From positions 196,046 through 260,045 of the forward strand of contig JAEUHX010000042.1 in the NCBI GenBank assembly GCA_016792805.1: 64,000 nucleotides of DNA, in the 5' to 3' direction. The stretch comes from Planctomycetota bacterium. GTDB lineage: Bacteria; Planctomycetota; UBA1135; JACQFD01. Every line of letters begins with the position of its first letter. Positions within the stretch are counted from its first letter, which is position 1. Shown one piece after another: positions 1 through 8,042 of this stretch. Made by a program: the position numbers and the translations under genes. The notes beneath the pieces are model-generated. The model was not told the origin of the DNA. It searched no databases and worked only from the letters and a program-made list of their open reading frames with translations.

Positions 1-2
1 AA

Positions 3-656
3 CTTCGCCGAACTGTGGACGCTTTCCAGCTGGCCAAGGCTCCAGTCACGAGAGCGCAGTATCGACGATTCGATCCGAAAAAGGAGTTCACCGAGTGGAA
101 GGACGCTCCCGCTTCGGAGCAGCCTCTGCTGCCGGCTACCAACGTGAGCTGGTTTGAAGCCAAGCTTTTCTGCGCATGGCTCGGAGCAACCTTACCTTCC
201 GAAGCGCAGTGGGAGTATGCCTGTCGGGCTGGCTCTACCACGGCCTACTCCTTCGGCGACGATGTCGGCGATCTCGCGCAATACGCCTGGTTCGTGGCGA
301 ACTCAGGTCCGAAGCCGCTCGCCGCAGATTTGTGGCTCGACACCTGGCAGGAGGTTCTGGATCATCGGCTCAGGCCCCACAGGGTTGGAGCGAAGGAGAG
401 CAATCGATGGGGGCTCCACGACCTGCATGGAAATGTGTGGGAGTGGTGTGAGGACACGTGGCACGCCAATTATGAAGGGGCGCCGACCGACGGCCGGGCC
501 TGGGGCGATGAACTCGAGCGTCGCCGCGTGATCCGTGGCGGCTCCTTCAGGGACACCGCGAGGCTCGCGCGCTCGGCGTACCGGGGCCTCAGGTCCGCGT
601 CGAGCCGCTACGTCGGCGTCGGCTTCCGCCCCGCCAGGCTGGCTCCTCACTCCTGA
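3..656 (+). CDS. FGE-sulfatase-fold protein, 5' end cut by window
   Basis: The reading frame is open to the window edge and already inside the domain at its first codons, so the true start lies upstream; a GTG at 15 is not a convincing start. The protein has the formylglycine-generating-enzyme (SUMF1/C-type lectin-like) fold signature: PVTRAQY near the start, NVSWFEAKLFCAWL, LPSEAQWEYACRAG, a GLHDLHGNVWEWCEDTW block and a terminal RVIRGGSF...VGFRPAR block. Between RGGSF and GFRPA there is no cysteine, whereas true sulfatase-activating FGEs carry their copper-binding catalytic Cys pair there. It is therefore more likely a non-catalytic or differently acting family member, a type often fused to kinases or secreted. 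Nothing upstream is visible to tell which. Confidence 0.85.
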   Translation, partial: LRRTVDAFQLAKAPVTRAQYRRFDPKKEFTEWKDAPASEQPLLPATNVSWFEAKLFCAWLGATLPSEAQWEYACRAGSTTAYSFGDDVGDLAQYAWFVANSGPKPLAADLWLDTWQEVLDHRLRPHRVGAKESNRWGLHDLHGNVWEWCEDTWHANYEGAPTDGRAWGDELERRRVIRGGSFRDTARLARSAYRGLRSASSRYVGVGFRPARLAPHS

Positions 657-733
657 GTCACTTTACCACTTTACCGCTGGAGCTTCGCCCACTGCCTTTT
701 TATACGAACGATGCGCGGGACCGCCATTTCTCG

Positions 734-756
734 CTCACGCGGGCGCGAAGCGTGAG
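734..756. terminator. Possible bidirectional hairpin between convergent genes
   Basis: A perfect 7-bp inverted repeat (CTCACGC / GCGTGAG) with a 9-nt loop lies in the 171-bp gap between the convergent FGE-fold gene and the DUF4143 ATPase gene. No U-run follows on either strand, so its role as terminator is inferred from position only. The rest of the gap holds nothing recognisable. Confidence 0.3.
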
Positions 757-827
757 GCGTTGGAACTCAGGGGGCCGCCCGCGAGGCCGCGCAGCGAGCC
801 GAGCGTGGCGGCAAAAATTGTGTAACT

Positions 828-2006
828 TTAGCCCCCGACAAGCGGCTTCAGATCCTTCAAGATCCGCGCCGCCGAAAGGGCACGGATCTTCGTGGCCAGC
901 GGAAACGTCTCCGCCCCTGCATGCACCACGTCGAGCCGCTCGAGCCGAAGGTTCTCCATGGCCGAGCGCATCGAAGGAGTGATGGACGGCGCTTCTGTGA
1001 GCTTGATCTCAAAGCCATACCGGCGCCGACCGCGAACCACCAGCAGATCAAGCTCCGCGCCCGAATGGAGACCCCAGAAATAGCATTCTTCTCGCCTCAC
1101 TCCGAGCTTCGCCACGATCTGTGTGATCATGAATCCTTCCCAGGATGCGCCCGCCTTGGGGTGTCCCTCCAGGTCCTCGCGCGTTCTGATGTGAAGCAGA
1201 GCATGCAGCAGCCCACTGTCCGTCACATACACCTTTGGGGCTTTTACAATTCGCTTGCCCAGGTTCTCGTGCCACGGCGGCAGCACGCGCACCATATAGC
1301 TCGACGACAGGAGGTCGAGATACCCACGCACCGTGAAATCGCTCACTCCGAGTGAGCGGCCGATCTCCGAGCCATTCCAAGTCTGCCCATGGTAGTGCGC
1401 CACCATCTGTACGAATCGACGCACCGACTCCGGCGCAATTCGAATGCCGAGCATCGGAAGCTCCCTCTCCAAGTAGCTGCGCAGATAGTCGAGTCGCCAC
1501 TCCACGGCCGCCCGGTCCGAGCGCGCCAAAAATGAGCGGGGGAATCCACCTCGAATCCACAGCTTCGAGAGCTGATCTGCACCCACTTCCTCGAGCACAA
1601 ATCCGCCGAGCTCGTGATACGCGATGCGCCCCGCCAATGATTCTGACGCGTGGCGCAGCAATGCGGGAGATGCTCTTCCTAGAAGTAAGAAGCGCGCAGG
1701 ACTCGGACGCCGATCTGCGAGCACGCGAAGTGGCTCGAAGAGCGACGGAACCCGCTGGATCTCGTCGAGCACCACGAGCCCCCGAAGGGATTCCAATGTC
1801 ATCAATGGCTCTGCAAGGCGTGCGCGGTCGCGTTCGTTCTCCAGATCGAAGTGCCGCACACCGCGTCTCGCCAGCGTCTTCGCCAGAGTCGTTTTTCCCA
1901 CCTGGCGCGCCCCCAGAATCGCAACCACCGGATACTCACGCAGTAGCCTGCGCACCGTGCGAACCTCGCGCGGCCGCGCCAGAAGCCCATGATCACCGGG
2001 TTCCAT
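828..2006 (-). CDS. AAA ATPase with DUF4143 C-terminus
   Basis: COG1373-type ATP-binding protein. It has a Walker A motif (GARQVGKTT, about residues 30-38), a Walker B-like stretch (GLVVLDEIQRVPSLF), an arginine-containing sensor region, then the DUF4143 part (LWIRGGFPRSFLA, RSYLERELP, KVYVTDSGLLHALL) and a C-terminal nuclease-like segment with WGLHSGAELDLLV and GFEIK. The latter recalls the PD-(D/E)XK-like end of this family. Cellular role is unknown for the family; members are often patchily distributed and solitary, as here. An upstream in-frame GTG at 2024 exists, but I prefer ATG 2006: a GGTAGG stretch precedes it, and the 41-bp palindrome at 2019-2059 would then sit wholly in the 5' leader. 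Confidence 0.85.
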   Translation of the reverse strand: MEPGDHGLLARPREVRTVRRLLREYPVVAILGARQVGKTTLAKTLARRGVRHFDLENERDRARLAEPLMTLESLRGLVVLDEIQRVPSLFEPLRVLADRRPSPARFLLLGRASPALLRHASESLAGRIAYHELGGFVLEEVGADQLSKLWIRGGFPRSFLARSDRAAVEWRLDYLRSYLERELPMLGIRIAPESVRRFVQMVAHYHGQTWNGSEIGRSLGVSDFTVRGYLDLLSSSYMVRVLPPWHENLGKRIVKAPKVYVTDSGLLHALLHIRTREDLEGHPKAGASWEGFMITQIVAKLGVRREECYFWGLHSGAELDLLVVRGRRRYGFEIKLTEAPSITPSMRSAMENLRLERLDVVHAGAETFPLATKIRALSAARILKDLKPLVGG

Positions 2007-2018
2007 CGTTGCGGAGCC

Positions 2019-2059
2019 TACCACGAAAACTCGAGGTCAGACCTCGATTTTTCGTGGTA
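2019..2059. promoter_or_regulatory. 41-bp near-perfect palindrome upstream of DUF4143 ATPase
   Basis: Left arm TACCACGAAAACTCGAGGT, 3-nt centre CAG, right arm ACCTCGATTTTTCGTGGTA; the arms match at 18 of 19 positions. It begins 12 bp upstream of the preferred ATG (2006) and overlaps the alternative GTG (2024). The symmetry and position fit an operator for self-control, or a leader hairpin that could hide the ribosome site; the sequence alone does not choose between them. Confidence 0.6.
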
Positions 2060-2193
2060 CATGAAACCGGGTCTTCCTAGCGCGAGACACCCCACCCGAG
2101 ATTGGCGCAGCGTAGAGAAGACCACCTCGAGCCCTCACTCGCACATCGTGAAGCATGCTCATCGAGCGTCATGGCCAATGGGGGTTGGGCTGG

Positions 2194-2235
2194 GGTTGGG
2201 CGCGCGCGGCGAGTCCCAAAGACTCGCGGCCAACC
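2194..2235 (-). terminator. Probable polA terminator hairpin
   Basis: Just beyond the polA stop is a long imperfect hairpin with core GGCGAGTC / GACTCGC around a CCAAA loop and outer GGTTGG / CCAACC pairing. No clear U-run is present, so termination is inferred from stem strength and position. Confidence 0.4.
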
Positions 2236-2247
2236 CGATCGCCCGCT

Positions 2248-5073
2248 CTACCCGTGTGCTTCCAGCCAGTGGGCGCCGCGCCCGAGATCCACTTTCAGCG
2301 GAACCGTCAGCTCCACGGCGCCTTCCATACATTTCCGCGTCAGCTCTGCGGCGCGATCTGCCTCTTCGGCCTTCACTTCCAGCACCAGCTCGTCGTGAAC
2401 CTGCAGGATCATCCCGCCGCTCATCCGCTCGGCCCGCATCGCCGCGTCCAGGTCAATCATCGCGCGCTTCACAATATCCGCCGCCGAACCCTGAATCGGT
2501 GTATTGACAGCAATATTCTCGGCGTTCACGCGGACGCGCGGATCCTCGCTCGCAAGCTCCGGGATCCAGCGCTTTCGACCCGCCAGCGTCTGCGCGTAGC
2601 CGCGCTCCTTCGCCAAACGCAACATTTCGTCCAGGAACGCGCGCACCGTCGGCATTCGCTGGAAGTACGTTTCGATGAACTTCTTCGCCTCCGGAACCGT
2701 CATCCCCGTTTCGCGGGCCAGCCGCTGCGGTCCCATTCCGTAGATGATTCCGAAATTGATCGCTTTCGCGCGCGATCGGATCTCCGTCGTCACGAGCTCC
2801 GGAGCCACTCCGAACACCACTGAAGCCGTGCGCCGGTGAATGTCCTCGCCGCGCGCGAACGCGCCGCGCAGCGTCGGATCGCCGCTGAAGTGGGCCACGA
2901 GCCGCAGCTCGATCTGTGAATAGTCCGCAGAGATCAGCACCGAGCCTTTCTCCGGAACGAACGCCCTCCGAATCTGCCGGCCGATCGCCGTCCGGATCGG
3001 GATGTTCTGAAGATTGGGATTGTCGCTCGCGAGGCGTCCCGTCGCTGCCACCGTCTGCCGGAACGTCGTGTGGATTCGCCCCGTCTGCGGATTGACCAGC
3101 GTCGGCAAAGTCTCCAAATAGGTATTTCTGAGCTTCACCAATTGCCGGTAGTCGAGAATTTTGCGCGCGATCGGCGCCACCGCCGCCAGCTCCTCCAGCA
3201 CCTCCGCGTCCGTCGAGTAGCCCGTCTTCGTGCGCCGCGGCGATTTGCGCCCGATCGCCTCGTGCAACCGCATCCGCTCAAACAGAATCGCGCCGAGCTC
3301 CTTCACCGATCCGATCTTGAACGGCCCGCCGGCGAGCTCGTGGATCTCCCGCTCGAGCCGCGCCTCCTCCGGCGCAATCTCGGCCGCCACGCGCGCCAGC
3401 TCCGCCGTGTCGACGCGCGCGCCGCGCCGCTCCATCTCCGTCAAGACCGGCAGCAGCGGCATCTCCAGCTCGCGGAACAGCGGCTCCGTGCCCGCTTCCG
3501 CCAGCTCGCGCTGCAGCGGCTCCACGAGCCGAAGTGTAACGTCCGCGTCCTCGCAGGCGTACTCCGCCACGCGCTCCACCGGCACCTGGGCCATTGTGAT
3601 CTGTTTCTTTCCCGTGCCGATCAGCGCCTCCGTCGGGATCTTCACCAATCCGAAATACCGCAGCGCCAGCGCATCCAAATTATGCGCACGGCCGCTCGGC
3701 GCGACGCAGTAGCTCGCGAGCAGCGTGTCGAACGCAAGCGGCTTCGCGTGCAGATCGAGCTTCCCAAGCGCCAGCGCGTCATATTTGTGGTTCTGTCCGA
3801 CTTTTCCGATCTGGGGATTCTCCAGCAGCACACGAAGCCGCGACGCAATCGCCGGCACGCCGCCCGGCAGCACCGGCGGCTCCAAGTTCAACGGCACATA
3901 AAACGCCCGCTTCTCCGATCCGCTGAGCGAGATGCCGACCACCGTCGCCTGCAGCGGGTCGAGCCCCGTCGTCTCCGTGTCGACCGCCAGAAGCTTACAG
4001 TGCGACAGCTCCTCAATCATCGCATCGAGCTCCGCCTCGGTGCGCACAAGCACATATCGGCGCCCAGGCTCGCGCTCCGGCTGCGGCGTCGCAGCCGTCT
4101 CGGCGGCCTCCGCCTCCGCTTCCTCGCGATCGAAGAGCCCCGGTTCGGCACCCACCGAGCGCACCGGCGGCGGAGGAGGCGGCGCCGCGGCCTCCTCGGT
4201 GGCGAGCGAGCGCAGCAGCTGATTGAATTGCAAGTCTCTGAATATCTCCCGCAGCTCCTCCGCGCGCGCACGCCGGTCGGGCAGCTCGCCGGCATGGGGC
4301 ATGTCGGGCACGGCGTCGTCCAAGGTCACTAATCGCTTCGCGAGCCGCACGGCGTCGGCGTCGCGCGCCACCGCCTCGCGGAGCTTCGGCTTCTCGATTT
4401 CCGCGACGCGCGCCAGCACCTCCTCGGCCGCTCCGAACCGCCGCACCAGCTCCGCCGCCGTCTTCTCGCCGACGCCCTTCACCCCCGGCACGTTGTCCGA
4501 TGCGTCGCCCATCAACGCCAAATAATCGACGATGCGCTCCGGAGGCACGCCGAACTTCTCCTCCACCTGCGCCGGTCCGAGGAATTGTGCGGGCTGGTCC
4601 GGCTTGCTGAGCACGAGCATCCGAATTCGATCTGTTACTAATTGTGCAAAATCCTTATCCGCTGTAACAAGATACACCTCATAACCTTCGCGCTCACCCT
4701 GGCGAGCCAGCGTCGCCAGGATGTCGTCGGCCTCTACACCCTCACGCTTCAGCACCACGGCTCCGTAAGCCGCCGCCACGCGCTCGATCCACGGGAATTG
4801 TGCCACCATCTCATCGGGCGCCTTTTCGCGTGTCCCCTTATAAGTGGGAAGTTCCCTGTGCCGCTGCGTCTCGCCGCCAGCGTCGAAGGCCACCACCAGA
4901 TGATCGGGCTTCTCCTTCTCGATCAGGGCCCGCAGCGTGTTCGCAAATCCATAGGTGGCGCCCGTAGGCTGTCCCGACGCCGTCGTGAACCCGGAGCGGG
5001 CGAGGGCGAAATGGGATCGGTATGCGAGGGCTGTGCCGTCGACGAGATAGAGCCGCTTGGCGTGGGAAGTCAC
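2248..5073 (-). CDS. polA: DNA polymerase I
   Basis: A 941-residue family A polymerase with all three domains. The N-terminal 5'-nuclease domain opens with LYLVDGTALAYRSHFA and has VVAFDAGG and GVEADDILATLA plus the helix-hairpin-helix region GVKGVGEKTA. The 3'-5' exonuclease is intact by motif: AVDTETTGLD, GQNHKYDALAL and YACEDADVTL. The polymerase domain has SADYSQIELRLVAHF (motif A), RAKAINFGIIYGMG (motif B) and QVHDELVLEV (motif C). Its role is Okazaki fragment maturation and repair synthesis. The frame continues upstream, but the family N-terminus begins at GTG 5073, 14 bp after the stop of the upstream lipoprotein gene, so the longer reading is rejected. Length is normal for the family. 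Confidence 0.97.
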   Translation of the reverse strand: MTSHAKRLYLVDGTALAYRSHFALARSGFTTASGQPTGATYGFANTLRALIEKEKPDHLVVAFDAGGETQRHRELPTYKGTREKAPDEMVAQFPWIERVAAAYGAVVLKREGVEADDILATLARQGEREGYEVYLVTADKDFAQLVTDRIRMLVLSKPDQPAQFLGPAQVEEKFGVPPERIVDYLALMGDASDNVPGVKGVGEKTAAELVRRFGAAEEVLARVAEIEKPKLREAVARDADAVRLAKRLVTLDDAVPDMPHAGELPDRRARAEELREIFRDLQFNQLLRSLATEEAAAPPPPPPVRSVGAEPGLFDREEAEAEAAETAATPQPEREPGRRYVLVRTEAELDAMIEELSHCKLLAVDTETTGLDPLQATVVGISLSGSEKRAFYVPLNLEPPVLPGGVPAIASRLRVLLENPQIGKVGQNHKYDALALGKLDLHAKPLAFDTLLASYCVAPSGRAHNLDALALRYFGLVKIPTEALIGTGKKQITMAQVPVERVAEYACEDADVTLRLVEPLQRELAEAGTEPLFRELEMPLLPVLTEMERRGARVDTAELARVAAEIAPEEARLEREIHELAGGPFKIGSVKELGAILFERMRLHEAIGRKSPRRTKTGYSTDAEVLEELAAVAPIARKILDYRQLVKLRNTYLETLPTLVNPQTGRIHTTFRQTVAATGRLASDNPNLQNIPIRTAIGRQIRRAFVPEKGSVLISADYSQIELRLVAHFSGDPTLRGAFARGEDIHRRTASVVFGVAPELVTTEIRSRAKAINFGIIYGMGPQRLARETGMTVPEAKKFIETYFQRMPTVRAFLDEMLRLAKERGYAQTLAGRKRWIPELASEDPRVRVNAENIAVNTPIQGSAADIVKRAMIDLDAAMRAERMSGGMILQVHDELVLEVKAEEADRAAELTRKCMEGAVELTVPLKVDLGRGAHWLEAHG

Positions 5074-5087
5074 GCGGCGATTGTGCG

Positions 5088-6200
5088 TTACTGCGACGCG
5101 ATCGTCACCGGCTGCTCCACAAGCTCCATCGGCTCCGTGGGTCGTCCCACGCCGATCGAACGAACGCGCACGCGCAGCGGCGTCGCTGACGCATCGCTCG
5201 CCTGCACCACATACGAGCCGCGAAAGACCGCCATCGGCTGCGCCGCGAGGAGCGGGTTTCCGTCGATCCCCGGCACCGCCACCTGCCCCTGCTCCACCAT
5301 GGGAATGCCGCAGTGGAGCTCCCCCAAATCGAAGCTCGCGCGCGTGCCGGCCGGAGCGAGGGCGATCACTTCCACTGCATCGCCAGGGCGGAAGACGCCG
5401 TCGCCATAGGCGACGACCGACGCCGAAGCGATCCCCGGAGCCTCCTGGGCGCGCTCTTCGCAAAGATCACAGATGCAGCGGTCGAAGGGCGTCGTGCGCC
5501 GGTCGGGCGTCAGGTGCAGCGCCGTGGCGCGCGCGAGGTCGCGCACGAGTTCCTCATAGGCGCTTCCTCGGAGCTTCGAGGCGGGGCCGGTGATGGCCGA
5601 GAGCTGCCCGACGGGGAGTCCCGCGACGGGCGAGGAGAAGACACCAGACACAATATTGGCAAGTTGCAACAGACCGGCTTGCCGTCGAGTTGTGACAGTT
5701 CCATCCCACACGACCACGCCGTCGCTCAATCGAACGAGCTGAAACTCTGCTTCGACCGTGACCTGCGAATGAAGCACGAAGTAGCTTCGGCTCCAGGTGA
5801 GGATTTTCGAATGCAATACATAATCGGCGCCGATCTCGCGGAGCGGGCGCGCTGCCGCGAGGGCGCCGTCGACCGCGCGTGTATCGAGCGCGTGCAGCCC
5901 GACCGATGCGAGCTGCGCGCGTAGCGCGGCCCGCAGCTCGTCGAGGCACTCGATCGCCTCGGGGGCCCGCGCCGGAATGTGCAGTGCGATGAGCTGCGAG
6001 ATCCAAATCAAAGGCATCGCCGCCACGAGGAATGGCGATTCGCGCGCGCCGTCGGCTGCCAAGGGCGCCATCACCGCCACGCCGGGCGTGGTCGCCGTGA
6101 GAGCCACGCTGCGCTCGCGGTGGGCCTCTACGACGCGAAGATTCGCGCACGACGTCCATGCCAGCGTGCCCACCGCCGCGAGGATCGCCAGCGCGCGCAT
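5088..6200 (-). CDS. GNA1162/DUF799-like lipoprotein
   Basis: A 370-residue exported protein with a short hydrophobic signal ending at Cys18 (WTSC, a weak lipobox). Residues around 115-175 (ADYVLHSKIL, then YFVLHSQVTVEAEF and LVRLSDGVVVWDG) resemble the GNA1162/DUF799 lipoprotein family, in which a conserved domain reports a small-molecule or stress-related envelope role that is not well defined. The C-terminal third (from about 260) has paired Cys residues (CICDLC) and beta-rich sequence with no match I recognise. Its ATG shares one base with the stop of the next upstream lipoprotein gene (TAATG), so the two are probably translationally coupled, and polA follows 14 bp later. Confidence 0.7.
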   Translation of the reverse strand: MRALAILAAVGTLAWTSCANLRVVEAHRERSVALTATTPGVAVMAPLAADGARESPFLVAAMPLIWISQLIALHIPARAPEAIECLDELRAALRAQLASVGLHALDTRAVDGALAAARPLREIGADYVLHSKILTWSRSYFVLHSQVTVEAEFQLVRLSDGVVVWDGTVTTRRQAGLLQLANIVSGVFSSPVAGLPVGQLSAITGPASKLRGSAYEELVRDLARATALHLTPDRRTTPFDRCICDLCEERAQEAPGIASASVVAYGDGVFRPGDAVEVIALAPAGTRASFDLGELHCGIPMVEQGQVAVPGIDGNPLLAAQPMAVFRGSYVVQASDASATPLRVRVRSIGVGRPTEPMELVEQPVTIASQ

Positions 6201-7324
6201 TAGGGGCGCTCCTTCGTCGAGCTGGGGCGACTCTCGGACCGCTCCAATGGCGCTGGCGATGCCGTGCTCGAACCGCGGAAAGCCGATTCCCGCGGCTGAG
6301 CCGCGCTCCAGCGCGTGAGCGTCGCAGCATCGGCGGCCTCCACGAGAGCCTGGCTTCCCGCCTCGAGCTGCGGTGACGCTACGAGCACCGCATCGCGCGA
6401 GAGGGCGCCGACGTAGCGCAGGAACCGATCGTGAAGACGTACCTGCACCGGCCCAGCCACTTCACCCATTCCTGGGAGCACGCGGATCGTGGCGCGGTAT
6501 AGCCCCGGCTCCACCTCTGCCATCGGAAAGCGCCCCTCGAAGCCCGGGAGCAGCGCCTCCGCCGTCTGCCCCGCCGTGCCGCGCGCCTCGATCGTCAGAA
6601 ACTCACCCGGTTGAAGCGCTGCCTCGACGGGGCCACCGACGATCCGGGGGCGCTCGACCTGGATTGCGATTTCCGAAAGGTCGGGCAGCAGCTTCTTCCA
6701 GGACGCGGCGAGCTCGCGCGCCACCATCGAGCCGAATCCGTGGAAAACGCGAGCTTTGGCCTCCTGGTCATATTCGCCGAAGCCGCCGAGGATCGTTCCG
6801 AGGACGAGCTCGATGTCCTGCCCAGGGCCTTCGGCTTCCTGCTGAGCCAACGAGCACTCCCAGAGTGTTTCCCCCGTGTGGGCGCTGAGGAGGCGCGCGC
6901 GCCCTCGGAGCGAGCGATGAACAAAAAGGACGTAGGCGCCGCCGCGATAGCGCAGCGTGTCGACAAGCAAGACGGCGTCGGCGCCAAGGGCAAAGGCGGC
7001 GCGTACGAGGTCCTCCTCGGTCGCCTTCGCCGGCGCATGACCCATCCGCTCCAGCTGCCGTGCGAGGGCGACACTGGGAATATGAGTGAGATTCTCCTCG
7101 TCGAGCGCGCGCTCGACGGCCGCCAAAACCCGGTCGCACTCGAGCGGCTCACCCGGCTGCGCCGACGGGCGCGCGACCGCCAGCACCCGAGGCGGCTCGG
7201 CGATGGTCTTGCTCGCATCGATCCCCACGACGGCCGTGCTGCGGCAGGACGCCGCCAGCAGCAGGACTGCGAGCGCGAAATGCATGCCGGTGGCTCGGCC
7301 AGGAGTCTTCCGCAGAGCGTTCAT
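6200..7324 (-). CDS. Lipoprotein of unknown function
   Basis: A 374-residue protein with a signal peptide and a good lipobox (LLAASC), so probably anchored in the outer or inner membrane. The middle contains GADAVLLVDTLRYRGG, AHTGETLWECSLAQQEA and a long mixed alpha/beta region. The layout (GADAVL..., then a statement on 'LW' near the middle) mirrors the GNA1162-like neighbour, suggesting both form one envelope complex or arose from related folds; this is inference. The frame extends to 7402, but ATG 7324 begins a canonical signal peptide and is preferred. It is the first gene of the lipoprotein-lipoprotein-polA set and is divergent from the PfpI-like gene, with a 124-bp shared promoter region. 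Confidence 0.65.
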   Translation of the reverse strand: MNALRKTPGRATGMHFALAVLLLAASCRSTAVVGIDASKTIAEPPRVLAVARPSAQPGEPLECDRVLAAVERALDEENLTHIPSVALARQLERMGHAPAKATEEDLVRAAFALGADAVLLVDTLRYRGGAYVLFVHRSLRGRARLLSAHTGETLWECSLAQQEAEGPGQDIELVLGTILGGFGEYDQEAKARVFHGFGSMVARELAASWKKLLPDLSEIAIQVERPRIVGGPVEAALQPGEFLTIEARGTAGQTAEALLPGFEGRFPMAEVEPGLYRATIRVLPGMGEVAGPVQVRLHDRFLRYVGALSRDAVLVASPQLEAGSQALVEAADAATLTRWSAAQPRESAFRGSSTASPAPLERSESRPSSTKERP

Positions 7325-7448
7325 CGGGGGAGAAGCAACGAAGTCTCGCCTACGAGCGGCGCCCCGGCGAGTTCGATGCCTTCGAGCGCCTCGAAAAGTC
7401 ACAGACGAGGGGTCCGAGGTGCGTCGCGCGTGGCGTTACGATTCGCCC

Positions 7449-8042
7449 ATGACCCACCATGCCCCGATGCGAGTCGGCATTCTCGCGTTCCCCGGAGCGG
7501 AGGAGCTCGACGTGCTCGGTCCGTTTGACGTGTTTGGGCGCGCGCGCGCCGACCTCGATCTCCCCGTGGAGGTGCTTCTTCTGCGCGAGGGGCCGAGCCA
7601 CGATCCAGTGACTTTCGCCCACGGTCTGCGCGTCGAGACGCACTCGCCCGCCGAGGGCGCGCCGAACCTCGAATTATTGGTAGTCCCAGGGGGGCCTGGT
7701 GTTCGGCGAGGCGGCCACCTGCCCGCCCTGTTGGAATTTGTAAAGCGCCGGTCGGCGACGACGCATGTGGCGTCGGTGTGCACGGGAGCCCTGCTCCTCG
7801 CGGACGCCGGGATTCTCAAGAATCAGCGCTGCACGACACACCACTTATTTCTCGATGAGCTGCGCCGCCGCGAGCCAAGTGCCGAGGTGGTGGAGGAGCG
7901 ATTCGTGCTCGGACATCGCGTTTCGACGTCGGCGGGCGTGACGGCGGGAATCGATCTTTCTCTCGCACTCGTGGCGGGGCGATTCGGCGAGAAGGCGGCG
8001 TTCGAGATTGCGTCGCGGCTCGAGTGGAAGGGACAGAAGTGA
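7449..8042 (+). CDS. DJ-1/PfpI family protein (isonitrile hydratase-like)
   Basis: A 197-residue class I glutamine-amidotransferase-like protein. Family marks are VGILAFPGAEELDVLGPFDV at the start, the LLVVPGGPG loop, the nucleophile elbow ASVCTGALLLADAG (Cys111) and TSAGVTAGIDLSLALV near the end. This arrangement is closest to the isonitrile hydratase/AraC-N-terminal branch rather than to the protease-like PfpI branch; the substrate cannot be read from sequence. The long frame upstream to 7086 is only an open shadow over the divergent lipoprotein gene. The stop overlaps the preferred GTG of selA (GTGA), so the two are likely co-translated; whether that means a shared pathway is unknown. Confidence 0.85.
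   Translation: MTHHAPMRVGILAFPGAEELDVLGPFDVFGRARADLDLPVEVLLLREGPSHDPVTFAHGLRVETHSPAEGAPNLELLVVPGGPGVRRGGHLPALLEFVKRRSATTHVASVCTGALLLADAGILKNQRCTTHHLFLDELRRREPSAEVVEERFVLGHRVSTSAGVTAGIDLSLALVAGRFGEKAAFEIASRLEWKGQK

Noticed and set aside
3..656. Genuine sulfatase-activating formylglycine-generating enzyme
   Set aside because: The Cys pair of the active site is absent in the terminal block.
3070..4332. Long Arg/Leu/His-rich open frame on the plus strand opposite polA
   Set aside because: It is entirely antisense to the well-supported polA gene, lacks a domain signature and has the skewed composition of a GC-rich shadow.
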